From the NCBI RefSeq assembly GCF_004303025.1, contig NZ_PJQW01000002.1, forward strand, positions 62,001 to 126,000: a DNA stretch of 64,000 nt, given 5' to 3'. Shown one piece after another: positions 53,399 through 63,313 of the stretch; position 1 is the first letter of the stretch; the number at the start of each line of letters is the position of its first letter. The DNA is from Flavobacterium sp. J27 (lineage in GTDB: Bacteria > Bacteroidota > Bacteroidia > Flavobacteriales > Flavobacteriaceae). A program made the position numbers and the translations under genes. Under the pieces are notes generated by a model. That model worked only from the letters and a program-made list of their open reading frames with translations, did no database searches and was not told the DNA's origin.

Positions 53399-53433
53399 AA
53401 AACATCATTAGACCAATTTAATGATGTTTTTTT
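53399..53433 (+). terminator. Terminator-like hairpin after serB
   Basis: Perfect arms AAAACATCATT and AATGATGTTTT with a ten-base loop and a run of T. It would end the serB transcript, yet it also lies in the leader of the next gene. Confidence 0.7.
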
Positions 53434-53449
53434 ATTAATATTTTTTTCA

Positions 53450-56338
53450 ATGCGTTATTTATTTTTTCTATTCTTTTTATCGCCAGTTATTTATGCTCAA
53501 AAATATTCTAAATTACCACAAGAAAAGTGGGTTGATAGTATCTATAATCAATTGAGTTTTGAAGAAAAAGTAGGGCAATTATTTATGGTGGCTGCCTATT
53601 CCAATAAAAATGAATCGCATTATAAAGAAATAGATGAGTTAGTAGAAAAATACAAAGTTGGCGGATTGATTTTTTTTCAAGGAGGTCCAGTAAGACAAGC
53701 ACAATTAACCAATCGGTATCAGTCTAAGTCAAAAGTACCTTTGTTCATAGGGATTGACGCAGAATGGGGGTTGAGTATGCGACTAGATTCTACCTATAGA
53801 TACCCTTGGAATATGACACTTGGTGCTATTCAGGATTTTAAATTAATTGAAAAAATGGGAATTCAAATGGGAGAACAATCCAAACGAATGGGAATTCACT
53901 TTAATTTTGCACCCGTAGTAGATATTAATACTAATCCTAGTAATCCAATCATAGGAAATCGTTCTTTTGGTGAAGATAAAATTAACGTAGCCAATGCTGC
54001 TATTGCCTTAACTACAGGGCTTCAAAGTCAAGGAGTTTTTGCTACTGCCAAACATTTCCCTGGTCATGGTGACACAGAAACCGATTCACATCATACTTTA
54101 CCTGTTGTAAAATTTTCAAAAAAGAGACTCGATTCTATAGAATTGTATCCTTATAGAGAGTTAATAAAGAATGGTTTAGCCAGTGTTATGGTTGCTCATT
54201 TAGATGTGCCTAGTATAGAGCCAAGAAAAGGATATCCAACTTCTATTTCTTACAATGTGGTTACCAATATTTTAAAAGACGAATTAAAGTTTAAAGGTTT
54301 AATTTTTACAGATGCCTTGAATATGAAAGGCGCTAGTAATTTTAAAAAACCAGGCGATATTGATTTAGAAGCTTTTTTAGCAGGTAATGATGTATTACTT
54401 TTTGCAGAAAATGTACCGGTAGCCATCCAAAAGTTTGATGAAGCTTATAAAGAAGGAAAAATTACAGAAGAGCGTTTAGCTTATTCTGTAAAGAAAATAT
54501 TACAGTATAAATATAAAGCAGGTTTAAATAAATATAAATCTATAGAAATCAATCATTTGTATGAAGATTTAAATCAGTCAAAATACGATGCCATGAACTA
54601 TTCTTTATATGAAAATGCTATTACCACATTAATAAATAAAGAAAATCTATTTCCCATCCAAAATTTGGAAAAAGAAAAAATTGCCTATGTAAAATTAGGA
54701 GATGCTGATGCCGATTTTTTTGTACAAGAATTAAGAAAATACACTTCGATAGACGAAGTAGATGTTACTATAAAAAAGATAGATGAAGCTTTAGAAGAAT
54801 TAAAAAAGTATACCAAAGTAATTATCGGATTTCATAAAGAAGATGGTGCTTGGAAAAATCATAATTTGGATAAAGATGAAAGTACCATTTTAGATAAAAT
54901 TGCTAAAGAAAATAAAGTTATAGTCACTTTTTTTACAAAGCCTTATTCTCTTCTTAAAGTGGATCGCTTTTCAAATTTTGAAGGATTTATTTTGGCATAC
55001 CAAAACAATATATTTTCTAATACTGTTGCTGCTGAAGCTATTTTTGGCGCTATTGGTACCAAAGGAAAATTACCTGTTTCTATCAATAATGATTTCTATA
55101 TTAATGATGGAATTACTACTAAACCATTGAACATTTTAGGATTTGGTGCACCAGAAAATGCAGGATTAGATGCTAAAGTTTTAACCAAAATAGATTCTAT
55201 AGTTAATTTTGCTATTGCTAAAAAAATGACACCAGGAGCACAAATCATCGTGGCTAAAAAAGGAAAAGTTGTTTACAATAAATCATTTGGATATCATACT
55301 TATGATAATAAAACGCCCGTTAAAAATACAGATTTATACGATGTTGCTTCATTAACAAAAATTTTAGCAACTTTGCCTAATGTCATGGTGGAATATGATA
55401 GCGGAAAATTAAACCTAAAGACCAAACTAAAAGAAATGCTTCCCGTTTTTAAAGGGTCTAATAAAGAAAACGCTACTTTTTTAGATATGCTAACACATCA
55501 GGCTCGTTTTCAAGCTTGGATTCCTTTTTATAAAGCCACATTAGATTCGGTAAATAAACCAAGTAAAAAGTATTACAGTAAAAAGTATTCTGAAGCATTT
55601 CCATATCAGGTTGCAGAACACTTATTTATAAGGAAAGATTATAATGATACTATTATAAAGAGAATTGCTGATAGCGATTTACTAAGAAAAGTACAATATA
55701 AGTATAGTGATTTCTCTTTTATTTTAATGAAAGAATATTTAGAAAAAGCAACGGGAAAGAAATTAGATAGTCTTGCCTTTGAAAATTTTTATTCAAAAAT
55801 GGGATTAACTACAATGACTTACAATCCATTACACAAATTTGATGTAGACCAAATTGTACCTACTGAAATTGATAATTACTATAGATACCAAACGATTCAA
55901 GGATATGTGCACGATATGGGAGCAGCTATGCAAGGCGGTGTTGCTGGTCATGCTGGTTTGTTTTCCAATGCTTTAGATGTTGCCAAAATGATGCAGATGT
56001 ATTTGCAAAAAGGAAAATATGATAACCAACAATTTTTTAGCGAAAAAACATTTAACGCATTTAATACCTGCTATTATTGCAAAGATAAAAATAGAAGAGG
56101 CTTAGGGTTTGATAAACCTCAATTAGGAGAAGCCGGGCCTACTTGTGGTTGTGTTTCTATGACTAGCTTTGGTCATACTGGATTCACAGGAACAATGGCT
56201 TGGTCTGATCCTGAAAAAGAAATTGTTTATGTCTTTTTATCCAATCGAACATATCCTGAAGCCAAAACAAATTATTTATCTAAAGAAAACATAAGAGAGA
56301 ATATTCAAGAAGTTATTTATGAATCCATAATTGAATAA
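53450..56338 (+). CDS. GH3 beta-N-acetylhexosaminidase fused to a serine hydrolase domain
   Basis: 962 residues from the ATG at 53450, with a signal peptide (MRYLFFLFFLSPVIYAQ). Domain 1 (about 25-360) is a GH3 NagZ-like barrel with KHFPGHGDT at 201-209 and the nucleophile Asp288 in FTDALNMKG. A GH3 C-terminal domain (about 370-565) follows. Domain 3 (about 570-962) is a beta-lactamase/class C esterase-like fold with Ser634-Leu-Thr-Lys637, Tyr in YKYSDFSF and GHTGFTGT. Such fusions are common in Bacteroidota and probably act on muropeptides in the periplasm, removing both a GlcNAc and a peptide or ester group; the exact substrate is inferred. Confidence 0.93.
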   Translation: MRYLFFLFFLSPVIYAQKYSKLPQEKWVDSIYNQLSFEEKVGQLFMVAAYSNKNESHYKEIDELVEKYKVGGLIFFQGGPVRQAQLTNRYQSKSKVPLFIGIDAEWGLSMRLDSTYRYPWNMTLGAIQDFKLIEKMGIQMGEQSKRMGIHFNFAPVVDINTNPSNPIIGNRSFGEDKINVANAAIALTTGLQSQGVFATAKHFPGHGDTETDSHHTLPVVKFSKKRLDSIELYPYRELIKNGLASVMVAHLDVPSIEPRKGYPTSISYNVVTNILKDELKFKGLIFTDALNMKGASNFKKPGDIDLEAFLAGNDVLLFAENVPVAIQKFDEAYKEGKITEERLAYSVKKILQYKYKAGLNKYKSIEINHLYEDLNQSKYDAMNYSLYENAITTLINKENLFPIQNLEKEKIAYVKLGDADADFFVQELRKYTSIDEVDVTIKKIDEALEELKKYTKVIIGFHKEDGAWKNHNLDKDESTILDKIAKENKVIVTFFTKPYSLLKVDRFSNFEGFILAYQNNIFSNTVAAEAIFGAIGTKGKLPVSINNDFYINDGITTKPLNILGFGAPENAGLDAKVLTKIDSIVNFAIAKKMTPGAQIIVAKKGKVVYNKSFGYHTYDNKTPVKNTDLYDVASLTKILATLPNVMVEYDSGKLNLKTKLKEMLPVFKGSNKENATFLDMLTHQARFQAWIPFYKATLDSVNKPSKKYYSKKYSEAFPYQVAEHLFIRKDYNDTIIKRIADSDLLRKVQYKYSDFSFILMKEYLEKATGKKLDSLAFENFYSKMGLTTMTYNPLHKFDVDQIVPTEIDNYYRYQTIQGYVHDMGAAMQGGVAGHAGLFSNALDVAKMMQMYLQKGKYDNQQFFSEKTFNAFNTCYYCKDKNRRGLGFDKPQLGEAGPTCGCVSMTSFGHTGFTGTMAWSDPEKEIVYVFLSNRTYPEAKTNYLSKENIRENIQEVIYESIIE

Positions 56339-56340
56339 AT

Positions 56341-56796
56341 ATGACATCGCAAGCTCAAAATCCAGAGGAGTATATAAAAGAAGTACCAGAAGAAAGAAAA
56401 GTAACTATTATAAAATTACGCAATGTAATTTTAGAAAATCTTCCTAAAGGTTTTAAAGAAGCAATGAGTTATGGTATGATTGGTTATGTTGTTCCTCATG
56501 AAATTTATCCTTCTGGCTATCATTGTGATCCAAAATTACCACTTCCTTTTATGAGTTTTGCTTCACAAAAAAACAGTATTAATTTCTATCATATGGGGAT
56601 TTATGCTGATAAAGAATTATACAATTGGTTTGTTACAGAATACGGTAAATTCTCTAAAAAGAAATTAGATATGGGAAAAAGTTGTATGAGATTTAAAAAA
56701 GCTGAAGATATTCCATTTGATTTGTTAGGTGAATTAGTTTCAAAAATAACACCACAAGATTGGATTGCAACTTATGAAAAAGCATTTACAAAATAA
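56341..56796 (+). CDS. DUF1801 domain-containing protein
   Basis: 151 residues. The pattern YIKEVPEERKVTIIKLRNVI, GFKEAMSYGMIGYVVP and SQKNSINFYHMGIYA marks the DUF1801 (YdhG/YjbR-like) family, small cytoplasmic proteins of unknown role. It begins two bases after the GH3 gene stop. Confidence 0.88.
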   Translation: MTSQAQNPEEYIKEVPEERKVTIIKLRNVILENLPKGFKEAMSYGMIGYVVPHEIYPSGYHCDPKLPLPFMSFASQKNSINFYHMGIYADKELYNWFVTEYGKFSKKKLDMGKSCMRFKKAEDIPFDLLGELVSKITPQDWIATYEKAFTK

Positions 56797-56953
56797 TTTA
56801 ACGAATATTTAAAAATTGAGGAAATAAAATTATAGTATTTTTATACTTTTAAAAACCTAATCATGAAATCGCCTCAATTAAAAATTTTTAACACAAAAAT
56901 CTTCCTAATAAAAGCGATGGCATATATGACCTTTTCTAAATAAATATACATAT

Positions 56954-58090
56954 ATGAAAATAGCTATAGTATGTTATCCCACTTTTGGTGGAAGTGGAGT
57001 AGTGGCAACTGAACTAGGACTAGAATTAGCTCGTAAAGGGCATGAAATTCATTTTATTACTTATAGTCAACCAGTTCGTTTGGCCCTTTTAAATCAAAAT
57101 ATTTTTTATCATGAAGTACACGTTCCAGAATATCCGTTATTTCATTATCAACCTTATGAGTTAGCCTTATCTAGCAAATTAGTTGATATGGTTAAACTTC
57201 ATAAGATAGAAGTTTTACATGTACATTATGCAATTCCTCATGCTTATGCTGGATATATGGCTAAAAAGATGTTAGAGGAGGAAGGAATACGATTACCAAT
57301 GGTAACTACACTACATGGAACAGATATTACTTTGGTAGGGAATCATCCATTTTATAAACCAGCCGTAAGCTTTAGCATCAACAAATCAGATGTTGTTACT
57401 AGTGTTTCTAAAAGTTTAAGGGAAGATACCTATCGCCTTTTCGATATTAAAAAAGACATTAAAGTAATTCCTAATTTTATTGAAATCAATAAAGAAAGAT
57501 TGGATATAAATGATCCTTGTCATCGTTCATTAATGGCTACTAAAGATGAAAAAGTAGTAACTCATATTTCAAATTTCAGAAAAGTAAAAAGAATTACTGA
57601 TGTAGTAAAAATATTCTATGAAATTCAAAAAGAAGTTCCAGCAAAATTAATGATGGTTGGAGATGGACCTGAAAAAGAAAAAGCAGAAACACTATGTCAA
57701 GAATTAGGCATACAGAGTAAAGTAATCTTTTTTGGAAACAGTAATGAAATAGATAAGATTTTATGTTTAACAGATTTGTTTTTATTACCATCTGAAACAG
57801 AAAGTTTTGGCTTAGCTGCATTGGAAGCAATGGCATGTGGTGTACCCGTTATTTCTAGTAATTCTGGTGGTCTACCAGAAGTAAACAGTCATGGCGTTAC
57901 AGGATATTTAAGCAATGTGGGTGACATACAAGATATGAGTAAAAATGCCATTTCGATCTTAAAAGATGATAAGGTATTGAATACTTTTAAACGTAATGCT
58001 TTGAATGAAGCTTCAGAATTTGATATTAAAAAAATCCTTCCTTTGTATGAAAATGTATATGAGGAAGTTATAAAAGAATATGCTCTATGA
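56954..58090 (+). CDS. bshA: N-acetyl-alpha-D-glucosaminyl L-malate synthase
   Basis: 378 residues, GT4 glycosyltransferase. BshA makes GlcNAc-malate, the first step of bacillithiol, the low-molecular-weight thiol used by Firmicutes and many Bacteroidota. Visible are KIAIVCYPTFGGSGVVATEL, MVTTLHGTDITLVGN, HISNFRKVKRITDVV, MVGDGPEKEKAE and the nucleotide-sugar site SETESFGLAALEAMACGVPV. The gap 56797-56953 holds nothing I can identify. The end overlaps the PrcB-like gene by four bases. Confidence 0.95.
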   Translation: MKIAIVCYPTFGGSGVVATELGLELARKGHEIHFITYSQPVRLALLNQNIFYHEVHVPEYPLFHYQPYELALSSKLVDMVKLHKIEVLHVHYAIPHAYAGYMAKKMLEEEGIRLPMVTTLHGTDITLVGNHPFYKPAVSFSINKSDVVTSVSKSLREDTYRLFDIKKDIKVIPNFIEINKERLDINDPCHRSLMATKDEKVVTHISNFRKVKRITDVVKIFYEIQKEVPAKLMMVGDGPEKEKAETLCQELGIQSKVIFFGNSNEIDKILCLTDLFLLPSETESFGLAALEAMACGVPVISSNSGGLPEVNSHGVTGYLSNVGDIQDMSKNAISILKDDKVLNTFKRNALNEASEFDIKKILPLYENVYEEVIKEYAL

Positions 58091-58566
58091 AAATAGTATA
58101 TTTAAATGTATTTTTATTCTCTTTATTTTCTTGCTGTTCTGCAAAGCATAATAATATAGTTACTAAAAAGGCCGAAAACAATACCTATGCAAAGTTAAAT
58201 GAAGATGCCAAATATGATGTAATGTATTCATCAGAATATGGTGGTAATGACACATTTGGTTATTTTGTAATCGAAGATAAAAACGGTTATGAAAAAGAGC
58301 TTATTAAATTGAACTTAAGTAATGAAATACCTCTTTTAGAAGATGATTTCTTTGCTAAAAATACAGTTTTGTTTTTGTATTTAGGTCAAAAAAACACAGG
58401 AGGTTATGCTATTGGTGTTGATAAATTAGAAATTTTGGATAATAATAAACTTATAATTTACACTAAAATAACCCATCCAAAAAAAGGAGAAAACGTTACT
58501 ATGGCAATCACAAACCCTTTTAGTATTATTCAAATTCCAAAATCTAAAAAATATATTGTAAAATAA
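58087..58566 (+). CDS. Lipoprotein with PrcB C-terminal-like domain
   Basis: 159 residues. Lipoprotein signal LFSLFSCCSAK; the lipid Cys is at about 17. The region LYLGQKNTGGYAIGVDKLEI with HPKKGENVTMAITNPFSIIQ fits the PrcB C-terminal domain, named after a subunit of a Treponema protease complex and found in many exported bacterial proteins. It is translationally coupled to bshA (ATGA overlap) but has no obvious link to bacillithiol. Confidence 0.75.
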   Translation: MKIVYLNVFLFSLFSCCSAKHNNIVTKKAENNTYAKLNEDAKYDVMYSSEYGGNDTFGYFVIEDKNGYEKELIKLNLSNEIPLLEDDFFAKNTVLFLYLGQKNTGGYAIGVDKLEILDNNKLIIYTKITHPKKGENVTMAITNPFSIIQIPKSKKYIVK

Positions 58567-58595
58567 AAAAGGAACTCTAAGAGTTCCTTTTTTAT
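58565..58595. terminator. Terminator between convergent genes
   Basis: Inverted repeat AAAAAAGGAACTCT/AGAGTTCCTTTTTT. Confidence 0.9.
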
Positions 58596-58620
58596 TTATA
58601 GATGTTATTTATTATGATTA

Positions 58621-59112
58621 TTAAAATCTATATCTGATACCTAAGGCGATATCTGGTCCAAAATTATCATTAAAATCTGCATAATCTCCACCAAAATAAA
58701 TTTCTGGCCTGAAATCTAAAGATAATTGTAATGGAATATCAAATAGATATTCAATACCTATGTCACCAGCAGCAAAAAAGAAGGAACCATCATCTTTGTA
58801 TCCGTGTTTGTTGTAGTTCCAAGTACCTAAACCACCACCTACACCAGCATACCAGTTAAATCCACCTTCAATATTCCAAACCCATTGGTATAATCCAGCT
58901 AATTTAATAGCATCAACATCGTTGCTGTTTCTCCAACCTAAATCAAGTTCTAAACGGTTATTGTCAGATAAACCTCTTTGGTAAGAAATCTCTCCTCCAA
59001 ATCCATCATTATCACCTAATCTTAGACCTAATGCATTTTTCGATATGTCCTGTGCTTGTGCACTAAAAACCAAGCCTACTAGCATGAAAGCTGTTAAAAA
59101 TAATTTTCTCAT
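58621..59112 (-). CDS. Outer membrane beta-barrel protein
   Basis: 163 residues with a signal peptide (LTAFMLVGLVFSAQAQ). The body has alternating hydrophobic/polar strands with Gly and aromatic residues (GEISYQRGLSDNNRLELDLG, IALGIRYRF at the end), typical of an eight-strand barrel. The last residue is Phe, as expected for recognition by BamA. Ligand or role unknown. Promoter box at 59144-59151. Confidence 0.85.
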   Translation of the reverse strand: MRKLFLTAFMLVGLVFSAQAQDISKNALGLRLGDNDGFGGEISYQRGLSDNNRLELDLGWRNSNDVDAIKLAGLYQWVWNIEGGFNWYAGVGGGLGTWNYNKHGYKDDGSFFFAAGDIGIEYLFDIPLQLSLDFRPEIYFGGDYADFNDNFGPDIALGIRYRF

Positions 59113-59143
59113 TTGTTACTATTTTATTTATAATTGTTGATTA

Positions 59144-59151
59144 CAAAAGTA
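59144..59151 (-). promoter_or_regulatory. TAnnTTTG promoter box
   Basis: The minus strand reads TACTTTTG, 31 bases before the ATG at 59112. Confidence 0.6.
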
Positions 59152-59208
59152 GAATTAAAAACGTAACTTTTTTTATAAAATTATAAAAATAAGTTACAGA
59201 ATTACTAT

Positions 59209-60021
59209 TTAATTTAGTAAATAAGTGTCAAGATACTCATTCTGAGTAGCATAATATGTTGTTGGAATATTTAACTGATTAATAATTTCTGATGGTAATT
59301 GAGAATTTAAGGTGTAACTAGTTACTGTATTTGTGTGAACAACACCTATGCTTTCAGCGACAAACTGTTCTGATACTAATACATTTTGTTGTGGCAAAAC
59401 AGTAACAGTTATTGGAATTCCTGCTATAACTTGAGTCGTAGAAATTTTTACATTTAATACAATTTTACCTGATTTAACATTAGAATAGGTATCTCCGTTT
59501 GGTGACGTATAGGAAGAATAACTAACACCACCCACCGATTTTAGAACATATTCAATAGTTAATGGATAACCACTAACAGTTTGTTGAAAACTGCCTGTTC
59601 TAGTAGAAGGATTTTCATTTTGAGGGGCATCAGCATCAAAGGCAATGAAATCATTTAAAACTAAATTAAAGTTTAAAGGGGTACTTTGTCCAAGGTTTGC
59701 AGAAAAATCTCCAGAAAGAAATAATTTGTTGCCTACAACTCGAACACCATTATTGCGTAACGAATTTGAAAAGAAACCAAAAGCAATATCATCTTTTACT
59801 TTCATTTTTTTATATGTTTTAGCGTTGATAATTGTATCATTTCCAACATATAATGAGTCTCGACTAGTATTCATTTCAGAATCTTCAATGTCGTAGGTCC
59901 AATAGTTATTTGAATTAAATGGAATGGTAAATGTTACTGCTTGGCTTTCTTCTGTTACCGAATCACTTGAACAAGAGGCAAAAAGCAAACCTAACACAAA
60001 TAATGTAATTAAATTCTTCAT
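59209..60021 (-). CDS. Hypothetical lipoprotein
   Basis: 270 residues with lipobox LFASC (Cys at about 17) followed by Ser-Ser-Asp. The body is beta-rich (VTFTIPFNSNNYWTYDIEDS) and has the mould of a surface lipoprotein with a start like that of secreted flavobacterial proteins. No domain recognised. Promoter box at 60045-60052. The 96-base gap to the barrel gene is AT-rich. Confidence 0.7.
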   Translation of the reverse strand: MKNLITLFVLGLLFASCSSDSVTEESQAVTFTIPFNSNNYWTYDIEDSEMNTSRDSLYVGNDTIINAKTYKKMKVKDDIAFGFFSNSLRNNGVRVVGNKLFLSGDFSANLGQSTPLNFNLVLNDFIAFDADAPQNENPSTRTGSFQQTVSGYPLTIEYVLKSVGGVSYSSYTSPNGDTYSNVKSGKIVLNVKISTTQVIAGIPITVTVLPQQNVLVSEQFVAESIGVVHTNTVTSYTLNSQLPSEIINQLNIPTTYYATQNEYLDTYLLN

Positions 60022-60044
60022 AGAAATTGTGTAATTGATTTTAA

Positions 60045-60052
60045 CAAATATA
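60045..60052 (-). promoter_or_regulatory. TAnnTTTG promoter box
   Basis: The minus strand reads TATATTTG, 23 bases before the ATG at 60021. The remaining gap to aroC (to 60244) is very AT-rich, without a box I can name. Confidence 0.6.
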
Positions 60053-60244
60053 GAATTTTTTACTAATTAATAATCTATATCTTATAAATTTAAGCTATTT
60101 CTCAATAATAAAATTGTTTTATTTAATTAATTATAAAAGTGGTTTAATACATAAATAAAGACTAAATAATAACTAAATTTGTTAACAAGAATAAGTTAAA
60201 TTATTTTTATAAACTATATTAATAAATCCTAGAATTATAATATT

Positions 60245-61297
60245 ATGGCTGGAAATACCTTTGGAAAATTATTTTCATTAATGACATTTGGAGAATCTCA
60301 TGGTGAAGCTTTAGGAGGTATAATTGATGGTTGCCCAGCAGGAATTACTTTAGATTTTGAGGCAATTAAATTAGAAATGCAAAGAAGAAAACCAGGACAA
60401 TCTAGTATTGTTACACAAAGAAAAGAAGAAGATGATGTACAATTCTTATCTGGTATTTTTGAAGGTAAAACAACAGGTACACCAATTGGTTTTATAATAC
60501 CAAACACAAATCAGAAATCTCATGATTATTCAGATATTAAGGAAACTTATAGACCAAGTCATGCAGATTATGTTTATGATCAAAAGTATGGATTTAGAGA
60601 TTATAGAGGTGGTGGAAGAAGTTCTGCTCGAGAAACGGCAAGTAGAGTAGTGGCTGGAGCTATAGCTAAACAAGTATTACCAGATATTAAAATTACTGCC
60701 TATGTTTCTTCGGTCGGAGAAATTGCTTTAAATAAGCTTTATTCTGAAGTTGATTTTTCTAAAATTGAAAGCAATGCAGTTAGATGTCCCGACACAGATT
60801 TAGCCTTACAAATGGAATCTTACATTAAAGAAATAAAAAAACAAGGTGACACCGTAGGAGGTACCATTACTTGTGTTATTCAAAATGTTCCTGTTGGCTT
60901 TGGAGAACCTGTTTTTGATAAGTTGCATGCCGAATTAGGTAAAGCAATGTTGTCTATCAATGCAGTGAAAGGATTTGAAATTGGTAGTGGATTTGAAGGA
61001 ACTAAAATGAAAGGAAGCGAGCATAATGATTTGTTTAATGAAGATGGTTCTACAAAGACAAATCTTTCAGGAGGAATTCAGGGAGGTATTAGTAATGGGA
61101 TGGACATTTATTTTAAAGTAGCTTTCAAACCTGTTGCAACGCTTATCCAAAAGCAAGATGTTCTAACTAAAGATGGGAAAATTATTAATTTGCAAGGTAA
61201 AGGTAGGCATGATCCATGTGTGGTTCCAAGAGCCGTTCCAATTGTTGAAGCTATGGCTGCATTAGTGATGGTAGATTATTATTTATTGAATAAATAA
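60245..61297 (+). CDS. aroC: Chorismate synthase
   Basis: 350 residues. It forms chorismate from EPSP with reduced FMN. The family signatures are all present: [60 protein letters not shown] and [20 protein letters not shown]. The gene stands alone. A 200-base AT-rich gap with no further feature follows. Confidence 0.97.
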   Translation: MAGNTFGKLFSLMTFGESHGEALGGIIDGCPAGITLDFEAIKLEMQRRKPGQSSIVTQRKEEDDVQFLSGIFEGKTTGTPIGFIIPNTNQKSHDYSDIKETYRPSHADYVYDQKYGFRDYRGGGRSSARETASRVVAGAIAKQVLPDIKITAYVSSVGEIALNKLYSEVDFSKIESNAVRCPDTDLALQMESYIKEIKKQGDTVGGTITCVIQNVPVGFGEPVFDKLHAELGKAMLSINAVKGFEIGSGFEGTKMKGSEHNDLFNEDGSTKTNLSGGIQGGISNGMDIYFKVAFKPVATLIQKQDVLTKDGKIINLQGKGRHDPCVVPRAVPIVEAMAALVMVDYYLLNK

Positions 61298-61497
61298 CTA
61301 ATTTTTAATTTGTTTTTTTTGGTTTTTTTATAAGAATTATTTTTTATTTTAACATTTTTGTTGTTTAAAATTTAAATAATTCGTTTTAGATGAATTGGTT
61401 TTTGTTTTTTAAATAAATCGCTTACAGTTAGCTAGTTAGTTAAGTTTTGTGAGATTTTTTAGTATACATTTACATAAAAACTAAAACAGCGCTAATT

Positions 61498-63177
61498 ATG
61501 AAAAAAAAATTACTTTTCTTAAAGAATGGGTTCCTTTTTTCTCTTTTCTTTATTTCATTCTTTTCAAATGCTCAGTCAGATTACTATGATGTAGTTGAAT
61601 ATGATTTGTCTTTTTCTGCTAATGCAAGAGCACCACAAGGGTCAAGAAGATATGCCAGATCTGTCTTTTTAATTCCTGCTTCAGAAATTACAGGTTCAGG
61701 AATTTTAAATGGTGATGTAATTAATGGTATTGCATTTAATTATTTGACAGCACAAGATGTAGCTACAACTGGTTCTTTAATTTTATATTTACAAAACACT
61801 ACAGATATTGCAAATAATAAAAGTACCACTTGGTCTACAGCTATTTCAGGAATGACAACAGTAAGTAATACTTCTTTAAGTATACCTACAACTACTGGAG
61901 ATTTATATATACCCTTTTCAGGAGGTAGTACTTTTACATATACAGGAGGAGGTATTTATGTGGCATTTGATTATTCCAATCCTGCTGGAATGATAGCTAC
62001 GACTAATTCTAGTATTGCTTGTAATACTGCGCTAACTAATGGATTAAAAGGAGCACAATCAAATACAGCTGTACCAACTATAATCGCGGCATCGTCATTT
62101 AGGCCAGCTACTAAATTAGCAAAAGCAGTTAGTTGTGCTAGACCTATTAATTTAAATGTGTCTGGAGCAACATTAAATAGCGCTACTTTAACTTGGAACG
62201 CTGTAGGCGGTTCAAATATTGAATTAGAATATGGTTTATATGGTTTTACTCAAGGTACTGGAACTGTTTTAACTGGTGCTTCTGTTGTAAGTCCTTATAA
62301 TGTAACAAGTTTATCACCCAGCTCAGTTTACCATTATTACGTAAGAACAAATTGTGGTACAGGAAATTTTAGTGCTTGGAACGGACCTTTTGCTTTTAAT
62401 ACCGTATTCGAACCTTCGTCATCTCCATATACAACAAGTTTTGAACAGGAAACTTTTCCTTTTATCGGTTGGACAACAGAAACAGGTACACCACCAGGAA
62501 GTGATTGGCAAGTAGGTATTTTTGGAGCAGGTGCATTAGTTCAAAATGGGGTAGTTTCTGTTTATTCTTTATCAGGTGTTACCACAGCTGCTGCAAATAA
62601 CTGGATGGTTTCTAGAGGAGTTAATCTAACTTCTGGTTCAACAGTTACGGTCAGTTTCTATGTTAGAAATTATGTAGACAATGGGTCCACTGGATCTGCA
62701 AGTTATAATGTAACTGTAGGAAATGCTCAAACTGTTGCAGCTCAAACTACAACTATCGCTACTCAAACACCATTTACTGACGTGGCTTGGGTACAAAAAA
62801 CATATACTTTTACGGCTGGTTATACTGGTACTCATTATTTTGGTATTCAAAATACATCACCTACGAATACTGTAGGACGACAAGCATTATTTGTAGATAA
62901 TTTTTCGGTTTCTGAAGTGTTATCTTCTGAATCTTTCTTAAATAATAAATTTTCAATATATCCTAATCCAGTTTCTGATATAATTACGGTACAAAGTGAT
63001 AAAGTGGTTTTTAATTCGATTTCAATAGCGGATATAAATGGAAGAATTATTAGACAAATTACGACTCATTCGGTTACTCATTATAACTTGAATGTTTCTG
63101 AATTACTTTCTGGAGTTTATTTATTGAAAATAAACACTTCTGAAGGCACATTTGATCAAAAACTCATTAAAAATTAA
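61498..63177 (+). CDS. Large secreted protein with fibronectin III domain and T9SS sorting domain
   Basis: 559 residues, signal peptide to about 25 (ISFFSNAQ). After an N-terminal beta domain comes a fibronectin type III-like domain (about 215-300, LNVSGATLNSATLTWNAVGG), then a cleaved-adhesin/choice-of-anchor J-like domain (about 315-475, TTSFEQETFPFIGWTTETG, ANNWMVSRGVNLTSGSTVTV). The end is a T9SS type A tail (KFSIYPNPVSDIITVQSD, then LLSGVYLLKINTSEG). Likely a surface adhesin or a binding protein; ligand unknown. Confidence 0.9.
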   Translation: MKKKLLFLKNGFLFSLFFISFFSNAQSDYYDVVEYDLSFSANARAPQGSRRYARSVFLIPASEITGSGILNGDVINGIAFNYLTAQDVATTGSLILYLQNTTDIANNKSTTWSTAISGMTTVSNTSLSIPTTTGDLYIPFSGGSTFTYTGGGIYVAFDYSNPAGMIATTNSSIACNTALTNGLKGAQSNTAVPTIIAASSFRPATKLAKAVSCARPINLNVSGATLNSATLTWNAVGGSNIELEYGLYGFTQGTGTVLTGASVVSPYNVTSLSPSSVYHYYVRTNCGTGNFSAWNGPFAFNTVFEPSSSPYTTSFEQETFPFIGWTTETGTPPGSDWQVGIFGAGALVQNGVVSVYSLSGVTTAAANNWMVSRGVNLTSGSTVTVSFYVRNYVDNGSTGSASYNVTVGNAQTVAAQTTTIATQTPFTDVAWVQKTYTFTAGYTGTHYFGIQNTSPTNTVGRQALFVDNFSVSEVLSSESFLNNKFSIYPNPVSDIITVQSDKVVFNSISIADINGRIIRQITTHSVTHYNLNVSELLSGVYLLKINTSEGTFDQKLIKN

Positions 63178-63186
63178 AAAACAAAG

Positions 63187-63214
63187 GTATCAATCTAATT
63201 GATGCTTTTTTTTA
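63187..63214 (+). terminator. Intrinsic terminator
   Basis: Imperfect inverted repeat GTATCAAT/ATTGATGC (one G-U pair) followed by eight T. Confidence 0.7.
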
Positions 63215-63313
63215 AAATAAAAAGTTAAAAAATTAATAATTATAGTTGTATTGGATTAGTTTTTTGTAATTTCATTCAATTATTATAATCCAAATTTTAA
63301 TTTAGAAACAATC

